The position numbers and the translations under genes are program-made. The notes below the pieces were generated by a model. It saw only the letters and a list, made by a program, of their open reading frames with translations, was not told the DNA's origin and ran no database searches. From NCBI RefSeq assembly GCF_012927325.1, contig NZ_JABBGI010000002.1, positions 62,001 through 126,000 on the forward strand: a stretch of DNA of 64,000 bases, read 5' to 3'. Source of the DNA: Chryseobacterium antibioticum. GTDB lineage: Bacteria; Bacteroidota; Bacteroidia; Flavobacteriales; Weeksellaceae. Shown piece after piece: positions 40,616 to 49,153 of the stretch; position 1 is the first letter of the stretch, and each line of letters starts with the position of its first letter.

Positions 40616-41185
40616 TTAATAAATTGATTTAATGATTTTTGCCGGAACTCCCCCTACCACAGTGTCATCAGGGACATCTTCTGAAACGACCGCCCCGGCT
40701 GCAACTACAGCATTTTTCCCAATAGTAATTCCAGGAAGGATGGTAGCTCCGGCACCAATCCATGCTCCTTTTTTTACGAGAATAGGTTTTGTAATGAGTG
40801 CTCTTCTGTCTTTGGGATCCAGCGGATGATTTTCTGTAATCAGGTTTACCTTAGGACCAATCAATACATCATCTTCTATGGTAATTCCGCCCATATCCAG
40901 AAAGGAACAAGCATGGTTGATAAAAATATTTTTCCCAAGGGTAATGAATTTTCCGAAATTGGTGTAAAACGGCGGAAATATTGTTGTGCTTTCATCGATT
41001 GTAACACCCGTAATTTCACCAATATAATCACGCACCTGGTGTATGTCTGTGGCATTATTAAGCTTCTGAGACCGTTCAATTGTTCTGTTTACTATATCAT
41101 TAATCATATAATATTCAGGATCGGGAGGATGAATAATTTCACCTTTTTTTAGTCTTTCTACTATGTTTTTATTTTGCATTTTCAT
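40616..41185 (-). CDS. Maltose/galactoside-type O-acetyltransferase (LbH fold)
   Basis: A 189-residue hexapeptide-repeat acetyltransferase. The left-handed beta-helix is recognisable from [49 protein letters not shown] (with the catalytic His) to the C-terminal [30 protein letters not shown]. It acetylates a sugar hydroxyl using acetyl-CoA. The start is taken as the ATG at 41185; a TTG at 41203 would extend it by six residues. It is followed directly by the hydrolase gene. Confidence 0.88.
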   Translation of the reverse strand: MKMQNKNIVERLKKGEIIHPPDPEYYMINDIVNRTIERSQKLNNATDIHQVRDYIGEITGVTIDESTTIFPPFYTNFGKFITLGKNIFINHACSFLDMGGITIEDDVLIGPKVNLITENHPLDPKDRRALITKPILVKKGAWIGAGATILPGITIGKNAVVAAGAVVSEDVPDDTVVGGVPAKIIKSIY

Positions 41186-41211
41186 CTTTTTAGTACAAAA
41201 CAAAATTAAAA

Positions 41212-41242
41212 TAAAAGCCCCACAAAGACATCTTTGTGAGGC
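41212..41242 (-). terminator. Terminator downstream of the AraC pseudogene
   Basis: On the minus strand GCCTCACAAAGA pairs with TCTTTGTGGGGC (41217-41242) and runs into TTTTATTTT. It lies just before the acetyltransferase start and so separates it from the upstream regulator. The 41243-41441 stretch has no gene I can see. Confidence 0.7.
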
Positions 41243-41441
41243 TCAATTAACCTTTCTGAGAAGCTCATATTTTCATGATAAAATTAAGCTCTCCATTTAT
41301 TTACGTTTACCCTAAAGTCATACCCTGGAAGAATTGGTAGGAGCGATGACCAGATGTCGAATGCAGCACAGGGGAGAAAATTAAAAGCGAGATGTCTTCG
41401 GGAGGGAAATCTTCCGATAAAAAATAAGAACAGGCGGATAA

Positions 41442-42262
41442 TTATATATCGGATGGCGAAAAACCATATTCTTTTTTAAAAGCTGTGGAAAAATGATATG
41501 AATTTTTAAATCCCACTTCTATATAAACGTCCTGTACTTTTTTATTTTCCTCTTTTAGTTTAAAATACGCAGCTTCGAGGCGTTTTTTAATCAGCCACTT
41601 CTGCGGCGTCAGACTGCTTATTTTCTTAAAATCCCGTTTAAATTTGGCAAGGCTTCTGCCAGTATAAGAGGCAATCTGTTCCATGGTAAGGTCATCCGTA
41701 TAATTCTCATTAAGAAATCCCAGAATATCTACTTTCCAAGGTTCTGTAAAATCGAATAACACCGGATACAAAGCTTCAGAACTGTTGAGAATGGCATAGA
41801 TTCCTTCAAGCAATTTCAGATGGGCAACACCTTCTGTAGGCTTTATATTGCCGTCAAAATAAGGAGTTAAAGACTGGAACAGGCTGGTAATATCTGGTCG
41901 GATCTCAAGTTTAAATATATTTTTTTCTGAAATTGAGGGTTTCTCCGGTAGTTCAGACCTGTTCATTTTGCTGTAAAACTCGCGAAGAATAGATCTTCCA
42001 AAAGTAAGCGAGATCCCTTTATATAAATTTTCTCCTACACTATTTTTATACATAATGAGCCGATGATCACGACGGATAAAGCACACTCCCCTGCTTTGAT
42101 AACAATCTGCTCTCCTCTGTCCTCAATGATCTGCTCTCCGGAATACAGATACAACAGAACATGTTCAGGAGTAGCGTGGATGCATTTTTCGCTGTAATCT
42201 GAAAAGCAGGAGAGAAATATACCTGAGTAGTTCAAAGTTCTCAATGTGTCTATCTGTTGCAT
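41442..42262 (-). pseudogene. AraC-family regulator split by a frameshift
   Basis: Two overlapping frames encode one AraC-type protein of about 273 codons. The first (from 42262; MQQIDTLRTLNYSGIFLSCFSDYSEKCIHATPEHVLLYLYSGEQ) is an ExsA/AraC_N-type cupin domain and loses frame after IKAGECA near 42078-42082. The second frame resumes at FIRRDHRLIMYKNSVGENLYKG and ends with a complete AraC HTH domain (MEQIASYTGRSLAKFKRDFKKIS, EVGFKNSYHFSTAFKKEYGFSPSDI). One missing base explains it. As read the product is truncated before its DNA-binding domain; a sequencing error is possible. Confidence 0.82.
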
Positions 42263-42343
42263 GCTGTGTCCATTTATTGTTTACTCTTACAAATGTAGTG
42301 ATAAAGTAGTGGTAAAGATTTGCTGAGAGGCTGAAGTATTGAC

Positions 42344-43090
42344 TTATGTCACTCTTCTCCTGTTACTTGCTCCCATCCATTCATCTTTTTGACATTTGGA
42401 ACAGTTGCCGGCATTTCCTTCTTCTTTAAATACCGTATGCCCGCAGAATGTACAGGAATAATGACCTGCTTTATTGACTTTCTTCAGGGTATCTTGTAAT
42501 GATTCCGGCATGATCGGGAGTCCATATTTTACCTCTTGCTCTTCGTAATAAAACACACTGATTTGTCCGGAGCTCTCTACAATAGCGGTTTCTACCTGAC
42601 CCAGTTGTGAAATTCCTCTTAATCTGAGCTCTGCAAAAAATTCATCGCTGCCTAGGTTTTCCTTCTTAAAGTTTTCAATGGAAAATTCACCGTCACGGAT
42701 CAGACATATAGAAGTTCCTTCCACCATTTTTTCAAACTTTTTGTTTCTTCCAATAAAAAAAGTGATAATACTGTATAAAAGAATAATGACAATGAATACG
42801 AGGATCGAAGAAACAATGCCAACATCTTTGTTAAACATCGGGTCCCCCGCTGCGGAGCCTAAACCGATAATAACGACCAGTTCAAAAACCGAAAGCTGCT
42901 TGACTCCCCTTTTGCCTAAAATTCTCAAGCCAATGATAATGGCAAGAAACATAATGGAGGTACGCAGAATGATTTCCAGCAGAAAGGACCATTCTTCATG
43001 CCCCATCAGCAATTCTTTCCAGTTAAGTTCCAATAGAAATAGAGTTAGCATAGAAATTAATTTACGAGGAACATCCAAAAAATGAGCCAT
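42344..43090 (-). CDS. DUF421/YetF-like membrane protein with C-terminal zinc ribbon
   Basis: A 248-residue protein with three N-terminal membrane segments, including the DUF421 core RTSIMFLAIIIGLRILGKRGVKQLSVFELVVIIGLGSAAGDPMF. It is followed by the cytoplasmic YetF-type domain (about 120-205; FFAELRLRGISQLGQVETAIVESSGQISVFY). A zinc-ribbon-like tail carries two CxxC pairs (CTFCGH and CSKCQ), which most family members lack. Function is unknown. It is preceded by the MBL gene with an 81-bp gap. Confidence 0.85.
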   Translation of the reverse strand: MAHFLDVPRKLISMLTLFLLELNWKELLMGHEEWSFLLEIILRTSIMFLAIIIGLRILGKRGVKQLSVFELVVIIGLGSAAGDPMFNKDVGIVSSILVFIVIILLYSIITFFIGRNKKFEKMVEGTSICLIRDGEFSIENFKKENLGSDEFFAELRLRGISQLGQVETAIVESSGQISVFYYEEQEVKYGLPIMPESLQDTLKKVNKAGHYSCTFCGHTVFKEEGNAGNCSKCQKDEWMGASNRRRVT

Positions 43091-43171
43091 ATGTTATTTG
43101 GAAGGTGGCTTCGGAAGCCTCAGCCACCAAGGAAAACAAAAATTGTCGAATAATTTTTAGGGTTTCAGAAT

Positions 43172-43936
43172 TTAATCTAAAGGATATTCTTCACCATCCT
43201 GTAAAACAAAACATCTGTCCTGTAATCCGTTTTTAATAATTTCCTCCTGAATAAACTTCCTGTCTTCTTTACAGTGGCTTACAGCTTCCAGATGAGTGAC
43301 CAAAACGGTAGCATCCGGTGCATATTCACAAACCTTAATCATATCCTGGCTGGTCATAATGATGGGACCTCCCACCGCAAAATTTGCTGCACCACCCGCA
43401 ACCACAATATGCTGAGGCTTATGTTGATCAAATTCTGCCGCAATTCCTTCATACCAAATACTGTCACCAACAATATAGACGGTTTTATCTTCTATTTTAA
43501 AGACAAACCCATTGACATGACCCATTTTCTCCCCTATTTCTCCGGTTCCGTGCTGTCCTTCTGTAATGGAGATGTTTATATTTCCCCAAATAATACTGTC
43601 TTTAATGGAAACGATATTCGTAAAACCTGATTCGGCTATCTGTCCTGCAATGATCTCAGGGCAGATCACGGGAATATTTTTATCTAAAAGTTCCACGGCT
43701 TTTCCATCCCAATGATCAGGATGAAGATGGGTTACAGCTACCGCATCAATTGCTGACAGTTTATCTTTTAATGTCTCTTCACTAAACGGAAGATCAACCA
43801 AAGGGTTCAACAGCTCATTATCCGTCATTGGAATTTTCCCCATAGAATTCTTTTTTCCGAGCATGGGATCGATTAAAATATTTTTTCCTCCGATTTGGAG
43901 TACTAATGTGGCATTACGCCATAATTCTAGTTTCAT
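43172..43936 (-). CDS. MBL-fold metallo-hydrolase (UlaG-like)
   Basis: A 254-residue metallo-beta-lactamase-fold enzyme. The metal motif is in VTHLHPDHWDG (HxHxDH), with further ligands in TEGQHGTGEIG and IVGDSIWYEG and a late His in LVTHLEAVSHC. Length and layout fit the UlaG/L-ascorbate-lactonase-like group, but the substrate cannot be deduced. It is divergent from the HxlR gene 86 bp away, which probably regulates it. Confidence 0.9.
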   Translation of the reverse strand: MKLELWRNATLVLQIGGKNILIDPMLGKKNSMGKIPMTDNELLNPLVDLPFSEETLKDKLSAIDAVAVTHLHPDHWDGKAVELLDKNIPVICPEIIAGQIAESGFTNIVSIKDSIIWGNINISITEGQHGTGEIGEKMGHVNGFVFKIEDKTVYIVGDSIWYEGIAAEFDQHKPQHIVVAGGAANFAVGGPIIMTSQDMIKVCEYAPDATVLVTHLEAVSHCKEDRKFIQEEIIKNGLQDRCFVLQDGEEYPLD

Positions 43937-44022
43937 TTTGCTTAATTTTGTCCTGCAAAACTATGGCTAAATCGAAGCTCAATAATAGACGGTTACCAAA
44001 AGGTTAACGACAAAAACATTGG

Positions 44023-44343
44023 ATGATGAATTTTAATGAATTTAAAAACTGCGGGCTCAGACGAAGCCTTGATATTCTTTCCGGAAAATGGAAACCACTG
44101 ATCCTTCAGAATCTTTTTGAGGAGGACCAGGTAAGGTTTGTAGAACTGTGGCGTAAAATGCCCAGAGTTTCAAAGAAAGTGCTTTCGGAACAGTTGAAAC
44201 AAATGGAGGAAAATCACATCATTCAACGGGTTGAAGTCTATAATTTTCCTCCGGAAGTATATTATAAGCTTACGGATAAAGCAAGGAAATTAGGTCCCAT
44301 TCTTAATCAGCTGCATGAGTGGGGAAATGATCTTGATTCTTAA
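44023..44343 (+). CDS. HxlR-family transcription regulator
   Basis: A 106-residue MarR-like winged-helix regulator. The family signature LDILSGKWKPLILQNLFEEDQVRFVELWRKMPRVSKKVLSEQLKQMEENHII is complete, with the wing VEVYNFPPEVYYKLTDKAR. It is divergent from the MBL-fold hydrolase gene and likely represses it. Its 3' end overlaps the 3' end of bioA by 41 bp in convergent orientation. Confidence 0.92.
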   Translation: MMNFNEFKNCGLRRSLDILSGKWKPLILQNLFEEDQVRFVELWRKMPRVSKKVLSEQLKQMEENHIIQRVEVYNFPPEVYYKLTDKARKLGPILNQLHEWGNDLDS

Positions 44344-45622
44344 AGGCATTCAATACCTCCAGAATATTCTGGTAAATAAAATTTAGCTCTTCTGTAGTCA
44401 TGCAATACGGCGGAACCAAATACATAACATTTCCCAGTGGGCGCATAATAATCCCACGCTGTAGAAACTCAGCATACAGTATCTTTCCGATCTCATTAAA
44501 ATAGGATGTATTTTGATCCGTTTTATATTCAAAAGCCAGAATAGTTCCGGTCTGACGTACGTTTTCCACATTTGGATGCTGCGCTAAAATTTCCGTAAAA
44601 CCTGAATGCTGTCCACTGATACGGTCAATGGCCGTTAACGTTTCTTCCTGTAATAAAAGCTCCATGCTTGCCAATGCCGCGGTACACGCTAAAGGATTCG
44701 CTGTAAAAGAATGTCCGTGAAACAGTGTTTTATATTTGTCATCGGATAAAAAGGCATTGAAAATTTCCTGAGAACAGGTGGTAATTCCCATAGGCATTGT
44801 TCCTCCGGTGAGGCCTTTTGAGAAACACATAATATCCGGCATTTCCTTAAGATGATTGGCTGCAAACAATTTTCCTGTTCTCCCGAAACCTGTGAATACT
44901 TCATCCTGGATCATCAGAATTTCTTTGCTTCTGCAAAATTTCATCAGCTCATCCAGATGTTCGGCCTCATACATCAGCATTCCTGCTGCCCCCTGTACCA
45001 AAGGTTCGTAAATAAAACAGGCTGTATCTTCTGCTATACTTTTGATCTGAACTTTTAAGCTTTCCAGATTTTTGGCGTTAGGTGTATCTATAAAAATCAC
45101 TTCAAAAAGCATGCTCCCGAAAGGTTTTGTCCAGACACTTCTTCCGCTCACAGACATGGCTCCGAAAGTATCTCCGTGGTAAGCATTTCTAAAAGCCAGA
45201 ATTTTAGTCTTTTCTTTACCTATATTATAAGCGTACTGAATACACATTTTCAACGCTGCCTCCACTGCTGTCGAACCATTATCCGAATAGAAAACCTTTT
45301 TCTGATTCTCCGGAAGCAGTTTCAGCAGATTTTCTGAAAGCTGAACAGCGGGTTCATGTGTAAAACCTGCAAAAATAACCTGCTCCAAAGTATTTAACTG
45401 TTCAAATACCCGTTCTGCTATATAAGGATGAGCATGGCCGTGCAAAGTCACCCACCAGGATGAAACTGCATCGATATACTTTTTTCCTTCATCATCATAT
45501 AAATAAACACCCTTTCCTTTGACAATGGGTATTGCATCTCCAGCCGTTTTCATCTGGGTATAAGGATGCCAGTTGACAGCTTTGTCTCTTTCTGCAAGGA
45601 GGGACTGTGTTAATGTATTCAT
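44303..45622 (-). CDS. bioA: Adenosylmethionine-8-amino-7-oxononanoate aminotransferase
   Basis: A 439-residue PLP enzyme that converts KAPA to DAPA in biotin synthesis. The class III aminotransferase features include WHPYTQMK at the start, SSWWVTLHGHAHPYI, the cofactor Asp in LMIQDEVFTGFGRTG, and the Schiff-base Lys in CFSKGLTGGTMPMG. It is the last gene of the biotin operon, 107 bp after bioB across a heptamer repeat. Its tail overlaps the convergent HxlR gene. Confidence 0.96.
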   Translation of the reverse strand: MNTLTQSLLAERDKAVNWHPYTQMKTAGDAIPIVKGKGVYLYDDEGKKYIDAVSSWWVTLHGHAHPYIAERVFEQLNTLEQVIFAGFTHEPAVQLSENLLKLLPENQKKVFYSDNGSTAVEAALKMCIQYAYNIGKEKTKILAFRNAYHGDTFGAMSVSGRSVWTKPFGSMLFEVIFIDTPNAKNLESLKVQIKSIAEDTACFIYEPLVQGAAGMLMYEAEHLDELMKFCRSKEILMIQDEVFTGFGRTGKLFAANHLKEMPDIMCFSKGLTGGTMPMGITTCSQEIFNAFLSDDKYKTLFHGHSFTANPLACTAALASMELLLQEETLTAIDRISGQHSGFTEILAQHPNVENVRQTGTILAFEYKTDQNTSYFNEIGKILYAEFLQRGIIMRPLGNVMYLVPPYCMTTEELNFIYQNILEVLNAFKNQDHFPTHAAD

Positions 45623-45627
45623 CTTTT

Positions 45628-45675
45628 TTAGAAGTTAGAAGTTAGAAGTTAGAAATTAGAGGTTAGAGATTAGAA
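45628..45675. repeat. TTAGAAG heptamer tandem repeat between bioB and bioA
   Basis: The 7-base unit TTAGAAG is repeated about seven times, the first three perfectly and the rest with single substitutions (TTAGAAA, TTAGAGG, TTAGAGA). It fills the bioB-bioA gap just upstream of the bioA start codon. Confidence 0.85.
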
Positions 45676-45729
45676 GAAGGAAGCTCTGTAAGCCAAGTCG
45701 TGGCCCGAACTTCGTATCGCGAAACCAGA

Positions 45730-46722
45730 TTAGCAACAGCTACTCTCCTTCATTTTCATTGGCTTTAGTCCCAGTTTTTCCAACATCTGCATATCTTCTG
45801 AAACTCCCGGATTAGGCGTTACCAAAAGCGTTTCTCTTTCTCCTGTAAAGATGGAATTGGCTCCTGCCATAAAGCACCACGCCTGCTCTGTTTCATTCAT
45901 TTCTATTCGTCCTGCACTTAATCTGACCATTGAGGATGGCATGACAATTCTCGCAGTGGCGATCATTCGTACCATTTCCCAGCTGTCTACCTTTTCGTTA
46001 TCTTCAAGTGGTGTTCCTGCTACCCTGGCTAAAGCATTGATAGGAACAGATTCCGGATGCTTGGGCATTGTGGCTAAGGTTAAAAGCATTGAAATTCTGT
46101 CTCTGTGTGTTTCACCCAATCCGATGATTCCTCCTGAACAAACCGTTATTCCGGCATTTCTTACGTTATTAATGGTATTGATTCTGTTGTCGAAGGTTCT
46201 GGTTGAGATGATCTCTTCATAATACTGTTCAGAAGTATCAAGATTATGATTGTAAGCGTATAAACCTGCTTCCTGAAGACGGACAGCCTGCTCTTCGGTA
46301 AGCATTCCTAGCGTACAGCATACTTCCAGCCCAAGTTCATTCACGCCTTTTACCATATCGATTACCCTGTCAAAATCCCGGTTGTTACGGACTTCACGCC
46401 ATGCTGCTGCCATACAGAAACGGGATGAACCGCTGTCTTTTGCTTTTTGGGCATGGGCAATCACGGTTTCCGTAGGAAGTAATGCCTGCACTTTGATATT
46501 GGTATGATAACGGGCAGCCTGACCACAGTAGGAACAGTCTTCGGGACATCCTCCTGTTTTGATGGATAATAAAGTGGAGATCTGTACTTCTGAAGGATCA
46601 TGCCATTCCCGGTGAACCGTTGATGCTTTATAAATCAACTCCAGTAATGGTTGGTGGTAAATTTCTTCTATTTCTTCTTTCGTCCAATTGTTTCTGATGG
46701 TTGTTTTTTTGTCCATTATCAT
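45730..46722 (-). CDS. bioB: Biotin synthase
   Basis: A 330-residue radical-SAM enzyme that inserts sulfur into dethiobiotin. The SAM/4Fe-4S motif [10 protein letters not shown] (CxxxCxxC) follows LLSIKTGG. Conserved [26 protein letters not shown] and [15 protein letters not shown] segments are present, and Arg and Cys ligands of the 2Fe-2S cluster lie in expected places. The ATG overlaps the bioD stop by four bases (ATGA), so translation is coupled. Confidence 0.97.
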   Translation of the reverse strand: MIMDKKTTIRNNWTKEEIEEIYHQPLLELIYKASTVHREWHDPSEVQISTLLSIKTGGCPEDCSYCGQAARYHTNIKVQALLPTETVIAHAQKAKDSGSSRFCMAAAWREVRNNRDFDRVIDMVKGVNELGLEVCCTLGMLTEEQAVRLQEAGLYAYNHNLDTSEQYYEEIISTRTFDNRINTINNVRNAGITVCSGGIIGLGETHRDRISMLLTLATMPKHPESVPINALARVAGTPLEDNEKVDSWEMVRMIATARIVMPSSMVRLSAGRIEMNETEQAWCFMAGANSIFTGERETLLVTPNPGVSEDMQMLEKLGLKPMKMKESSCC

Positions 46723-47333
46723 AAATTTGTTTTTGTTAATTGTTCTGCGGCAGTTTTAATGCTGACTTTGGTTGGCTGGTCGATCTCAGGAATGTGGATG
46801 ATTCTGGTTTCTCTTTTAATAAAGTTACAGATCACTCTTTCGGTATCCGGAGGGAAATTTCCGTTGAAAATCAGATATTCCAGCTTCAATTTTCTTTGTT
46901 TTAAGGCCATGATGGAAAGTAAACTGTGGTTAATGCATCCTAAATAATTTCTTACGACTAAGGCTACAGGAAGATTAAGCCTTTCTATAAGATCTATCAT
47001 AAAAATCTCATCCGAAAGCGGGACCATAAGCCCTCCTGCTCCTTCTACGATTAGTTTATTATCTGTTTTGGGAAGCTGAAACTGATCTAAACTGATTTCT
47101 ATATTTTCTTCTCTGGCAGACTGATGCGGAGATGCAGCCAGTTGAAGACGATAGATTTCCGGATGACAGACGGTATTCCCTGTCCACGATTCTATTTTAT
47201 GGCTGTCCGTATAATCGAGATCCCCGGATTGTACGGGTTTCCAGTAATCTGCTTTAAAATATTGTGTTAAAACGGCAGAGCATACGGTTTTCCCTACTTC
47301 AGTGCCAATTCCGGTGATAAATAGTTGATTCAT
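46719..47333 (-). CDS. bioD: Dethiobiotin synthetase
   Basis: A 204-residue ATP-dependent carboxylase that closes the ureido ring of dethiobiotin. The P-loop is [18 protein letters not shown] near the N-terminus; KPVQSGD and [21 protein letters not shown] follow as expected. The C-terminal half is shorter and more divergent than E. coli BioD but of common length in Bacteroidota. It lies 38 bp after bioF and overlaps bioB by four bases. Confidence 0.95.
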   Translation of the reverse strand: MNQLFITGIGTEVGKTVCSAVLTQYFKADYWKPVQSGDLDYTDSHKIESWTGNTVCHPEIYRLQLAASPHQSAREENIEISLDQFQLPKTDNKLIVEGAGGLMVPLSDEIFMIDLIERLNLPVALVVRNYLGCINHSLLSIMALKQRKLKLEYLIFNGNFPPDTERVICNFIKRETRIIHIPEIDQPTKVSIKTAAEQLTKTNL

Positions 47334-47371
47334 TTAATGTTACAGGTTGCTGGGTTTTGGATATACTCGTC

Positions 47372-48472
47372 TTAAATAAATCCTTTAATAATTCTCGTTA
47401 GTGCTACAATGTCCTCTTCTGTATTAAAGCTGTGAAGGCATATTCTGAGTCTTTCAGTCCCTGCTTTTACAGTGGGACTATAGACGGCGTAGGTTAAGAA
47501 ATTATTATCAGATAGTGTTTTCTGTAAACTTCTTAATTGTTGATTATCTGGCATCAATACGGCCTGTATCGGGCTCAATTCTGAAGGTGGGGTTTTAATA
47601 TTTTGATTACTGAAAGTTTCAATATTCTTTTGAAGTCTTTCTGACAGTTCTGGTTTTTGCTTTAAGAATTCATAACTTGTTTGAATAGCCATCCATAAAA
47701 AATCCTGAGCAGCAGTGGTATAGATAAAAGGAGATGCAAAATTCACTAAATAGGATTTTATGGTTTCATCACACAAAATAGCTGCACCATGGGCTCCTAA
47801 AGCTTTTCCATAAGTCATTACGGCGGCAAAAACATCATTCTGTAACTTATATTTCTCAATCAAACCATATCCGAAAACACCGAAAGCATGGGCTTCATCT
47901 ACAATAAGCGCTGCATTATATTTTTTGGATAAAGCTGCAATTTCCTGAATAGGTGCAAGATCCCCATCCATTGAATAGAGGCTTTCTATAGCAATATAAC
48001 ACGGCCCGGTCTGCTTTCTCAGGATATTTTCCAAATCTTCCAGATCATTATGCCTGAATTTTAATTTCTTTGCATGAGACATCCGGCACGCATCATGAAC
48101 AGAGCGATGGATTTGTTCATCAACAATTATCGTATCATGACGGTCCGGGAGCGTAGAAAACAAAGCCAGATTGGCATTATAGCCGGAAGAAAAGAGCAAA
48201 GCTGCAGGATATTGATGCTGTTCGGCAATATAATTTTCCGTTTCAGTCGCTGTGTTGGTGTTTCCGCTGATCAATCTCGAGCCGGAGCTTCCTGAAAGAA
48301 GCTGAGGGTTTTCCTGAACCTTCAGAAGCAACTGTAATTGAAGTTCTTCGTTTCCTGCCAAGCCAAGATAATCGTTGGAATAAAAATCAATACCATTAAG
48401 TTTGGGCTTTAACGTTCTTAATATTCCTGCTTCCTTTCTTTTATCGAGGGCTGCCTGAAATTTTTTAAGCAT
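47372..48472 (-). CDS. bioF: 8-amino-7-oxononanoate synthase
   Basis: A 366-residue PLP enzyme that condenses pimeloyl-thioester with alanine to KAPA. The class II motifs are clear: FYSNDYLGLAGN, SGSSGSRLISGN, FSSGYNANLALFS, IVDEAHAFGVFG, and the PLP Lys in MTYGKALGAHGAAI. Its ATG lies inside the end of the upstream ferritin-like gene (8-bp overlap), which couples their translation. It is the first dedicated biotin enzyme recognisable here; no bioC, bioH, bioI or bioW is in the window. Confidence 0.95.
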   Translation of the reverse strand: MLKKFQAALDKRKEAGILRTLKPKLNGIDFYSNDYLGLAGNEELQLQLLLKVQENPQLLSGSSGSRLISGNTNTATETENYIAEQHQYPAALLFSSGYNANLALFSTLPDRHDTIIVDEQIHRSVHDACRMSHAKKLKFRHNDLEDLENILRKQTGPCYIAIESLYSMDGDLAPIQEIAALSKKYNAALIVDEAHAFGVFGYGLIEKYKLQNDVFAAVMTYGKALGAHGAAILCDETIKSYLVNFASPFIYTTAAQDFLWMAIQTSYEFLKQKPELSERLQKNIETFSNQNIKTPPSELSPIQAVLMPDNQQLRSLQKTLSDNNFLTYAVYSPTVKAGTERLRICLHSFNTEEDIVALTRIIKGFI

Positions 48473-49088
48473 AGTCTAATTGAGTAACTTCTTCAGCTAT
48501 CGCATTGATCCACTCATCATGCAACTCTTTTTCTATCGTCAGAATATTTTCTGCATGTTTATTCCAATCTGGAGAAAATTCATTCAATTGATTAATCATT
48601 TCTTCAAGATGCCCCTCTTCTTCCAGGATAATAGATTTCACCATAATTCTCGAAGATTCTTTGGTTAAAATATCCTGGTAAACTGGATAGAGCTCGTCTG
48701 CCCGGACTTCAATAGCATAAGTCACAAAAAGGTAAGCTGCAAATTTCAATTCTTCTTTATTCAGGTCAAAGGCCGTCTGAAGATATCTGCAAGCCTTAAC
48801 ATCTAGTGAATGAAGATATTGTCGGGTTGCAATTGGAGCCAGAAGTTCATCTGCTTTATAAGTTTTACACAATTCTGGATCTATTTTTCCAATCTGTTTT
48901 TTCAAATAATAAGCATGGCGGTGTTCTTCTGCAGCATGTTTCAGCTGAATCAGAGTTACTGAAACCGGATGTTCACACTTTGATATCTTTCGGGCGCCCG
49001 CATTTTCCATGAATGAAAGCGTATTCAGCCATTTGGCATGGGTTACGCCATCCTGTACAATTCTTTCAAGCAATTGTTGAAATTCCAT
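48465..49088 (-). CDS. Ferritin-like di-iron protein heading the biotin operon, function unknown
   Basis: A 207-residue all-helical soluble protein. Its ligand pattern is that of ferritin-like di-iron proteins: Glu28 (FMENAGARK), Glu55-x-x-His58 (EEHRHA), Glu127 or Glu132 (YAIEVRADELY), and Glu157-x-x-His160 (EEEGHLEEM). It is the first gene of the operon and its stop lies 8 bp inside bioF, so it is almost certainly made together with BioF. No pimeloyl-forming enzyme (BioC/H, BioI, BioW) is present in the operon, so an oxygenase that makes or processes the pimeloyl precursor, as the P450 BioI does, is an attractive but unproven idea. I do not recognise a named family. Confidence 0.75.
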   Translation of the reverse strand: MEFQQLLERIVQDGVTHAKWLNTLSFMENAGARKISKCEHPVSVTLIQLKHAAEEHRHAYYLKKQIGKIDPELCKTYKADELLAPIATRQYLHSLDVKACRYLQTAFDLNKEELKFAAYLFVTYAIEVRADELYPVYQDILTKESSRIMVKSIILEEEGHLEEMINQLNEFSPDWNKHAENILTIEKELHDEWINAIAEEVTQLDYA

Positions 49089-49153
49089 AGATTTTTATTT
49101 TGAACCAAAATTAGTATATTGCCGGACTGTTAAAAGGTGCCAGTTTTAATATT

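Noticed and set aside
45628..45675. CRISPR-like repeat array
   Set aside because: The repeat is a 7-base tandem unit without spacers, so it is a microsatellite.
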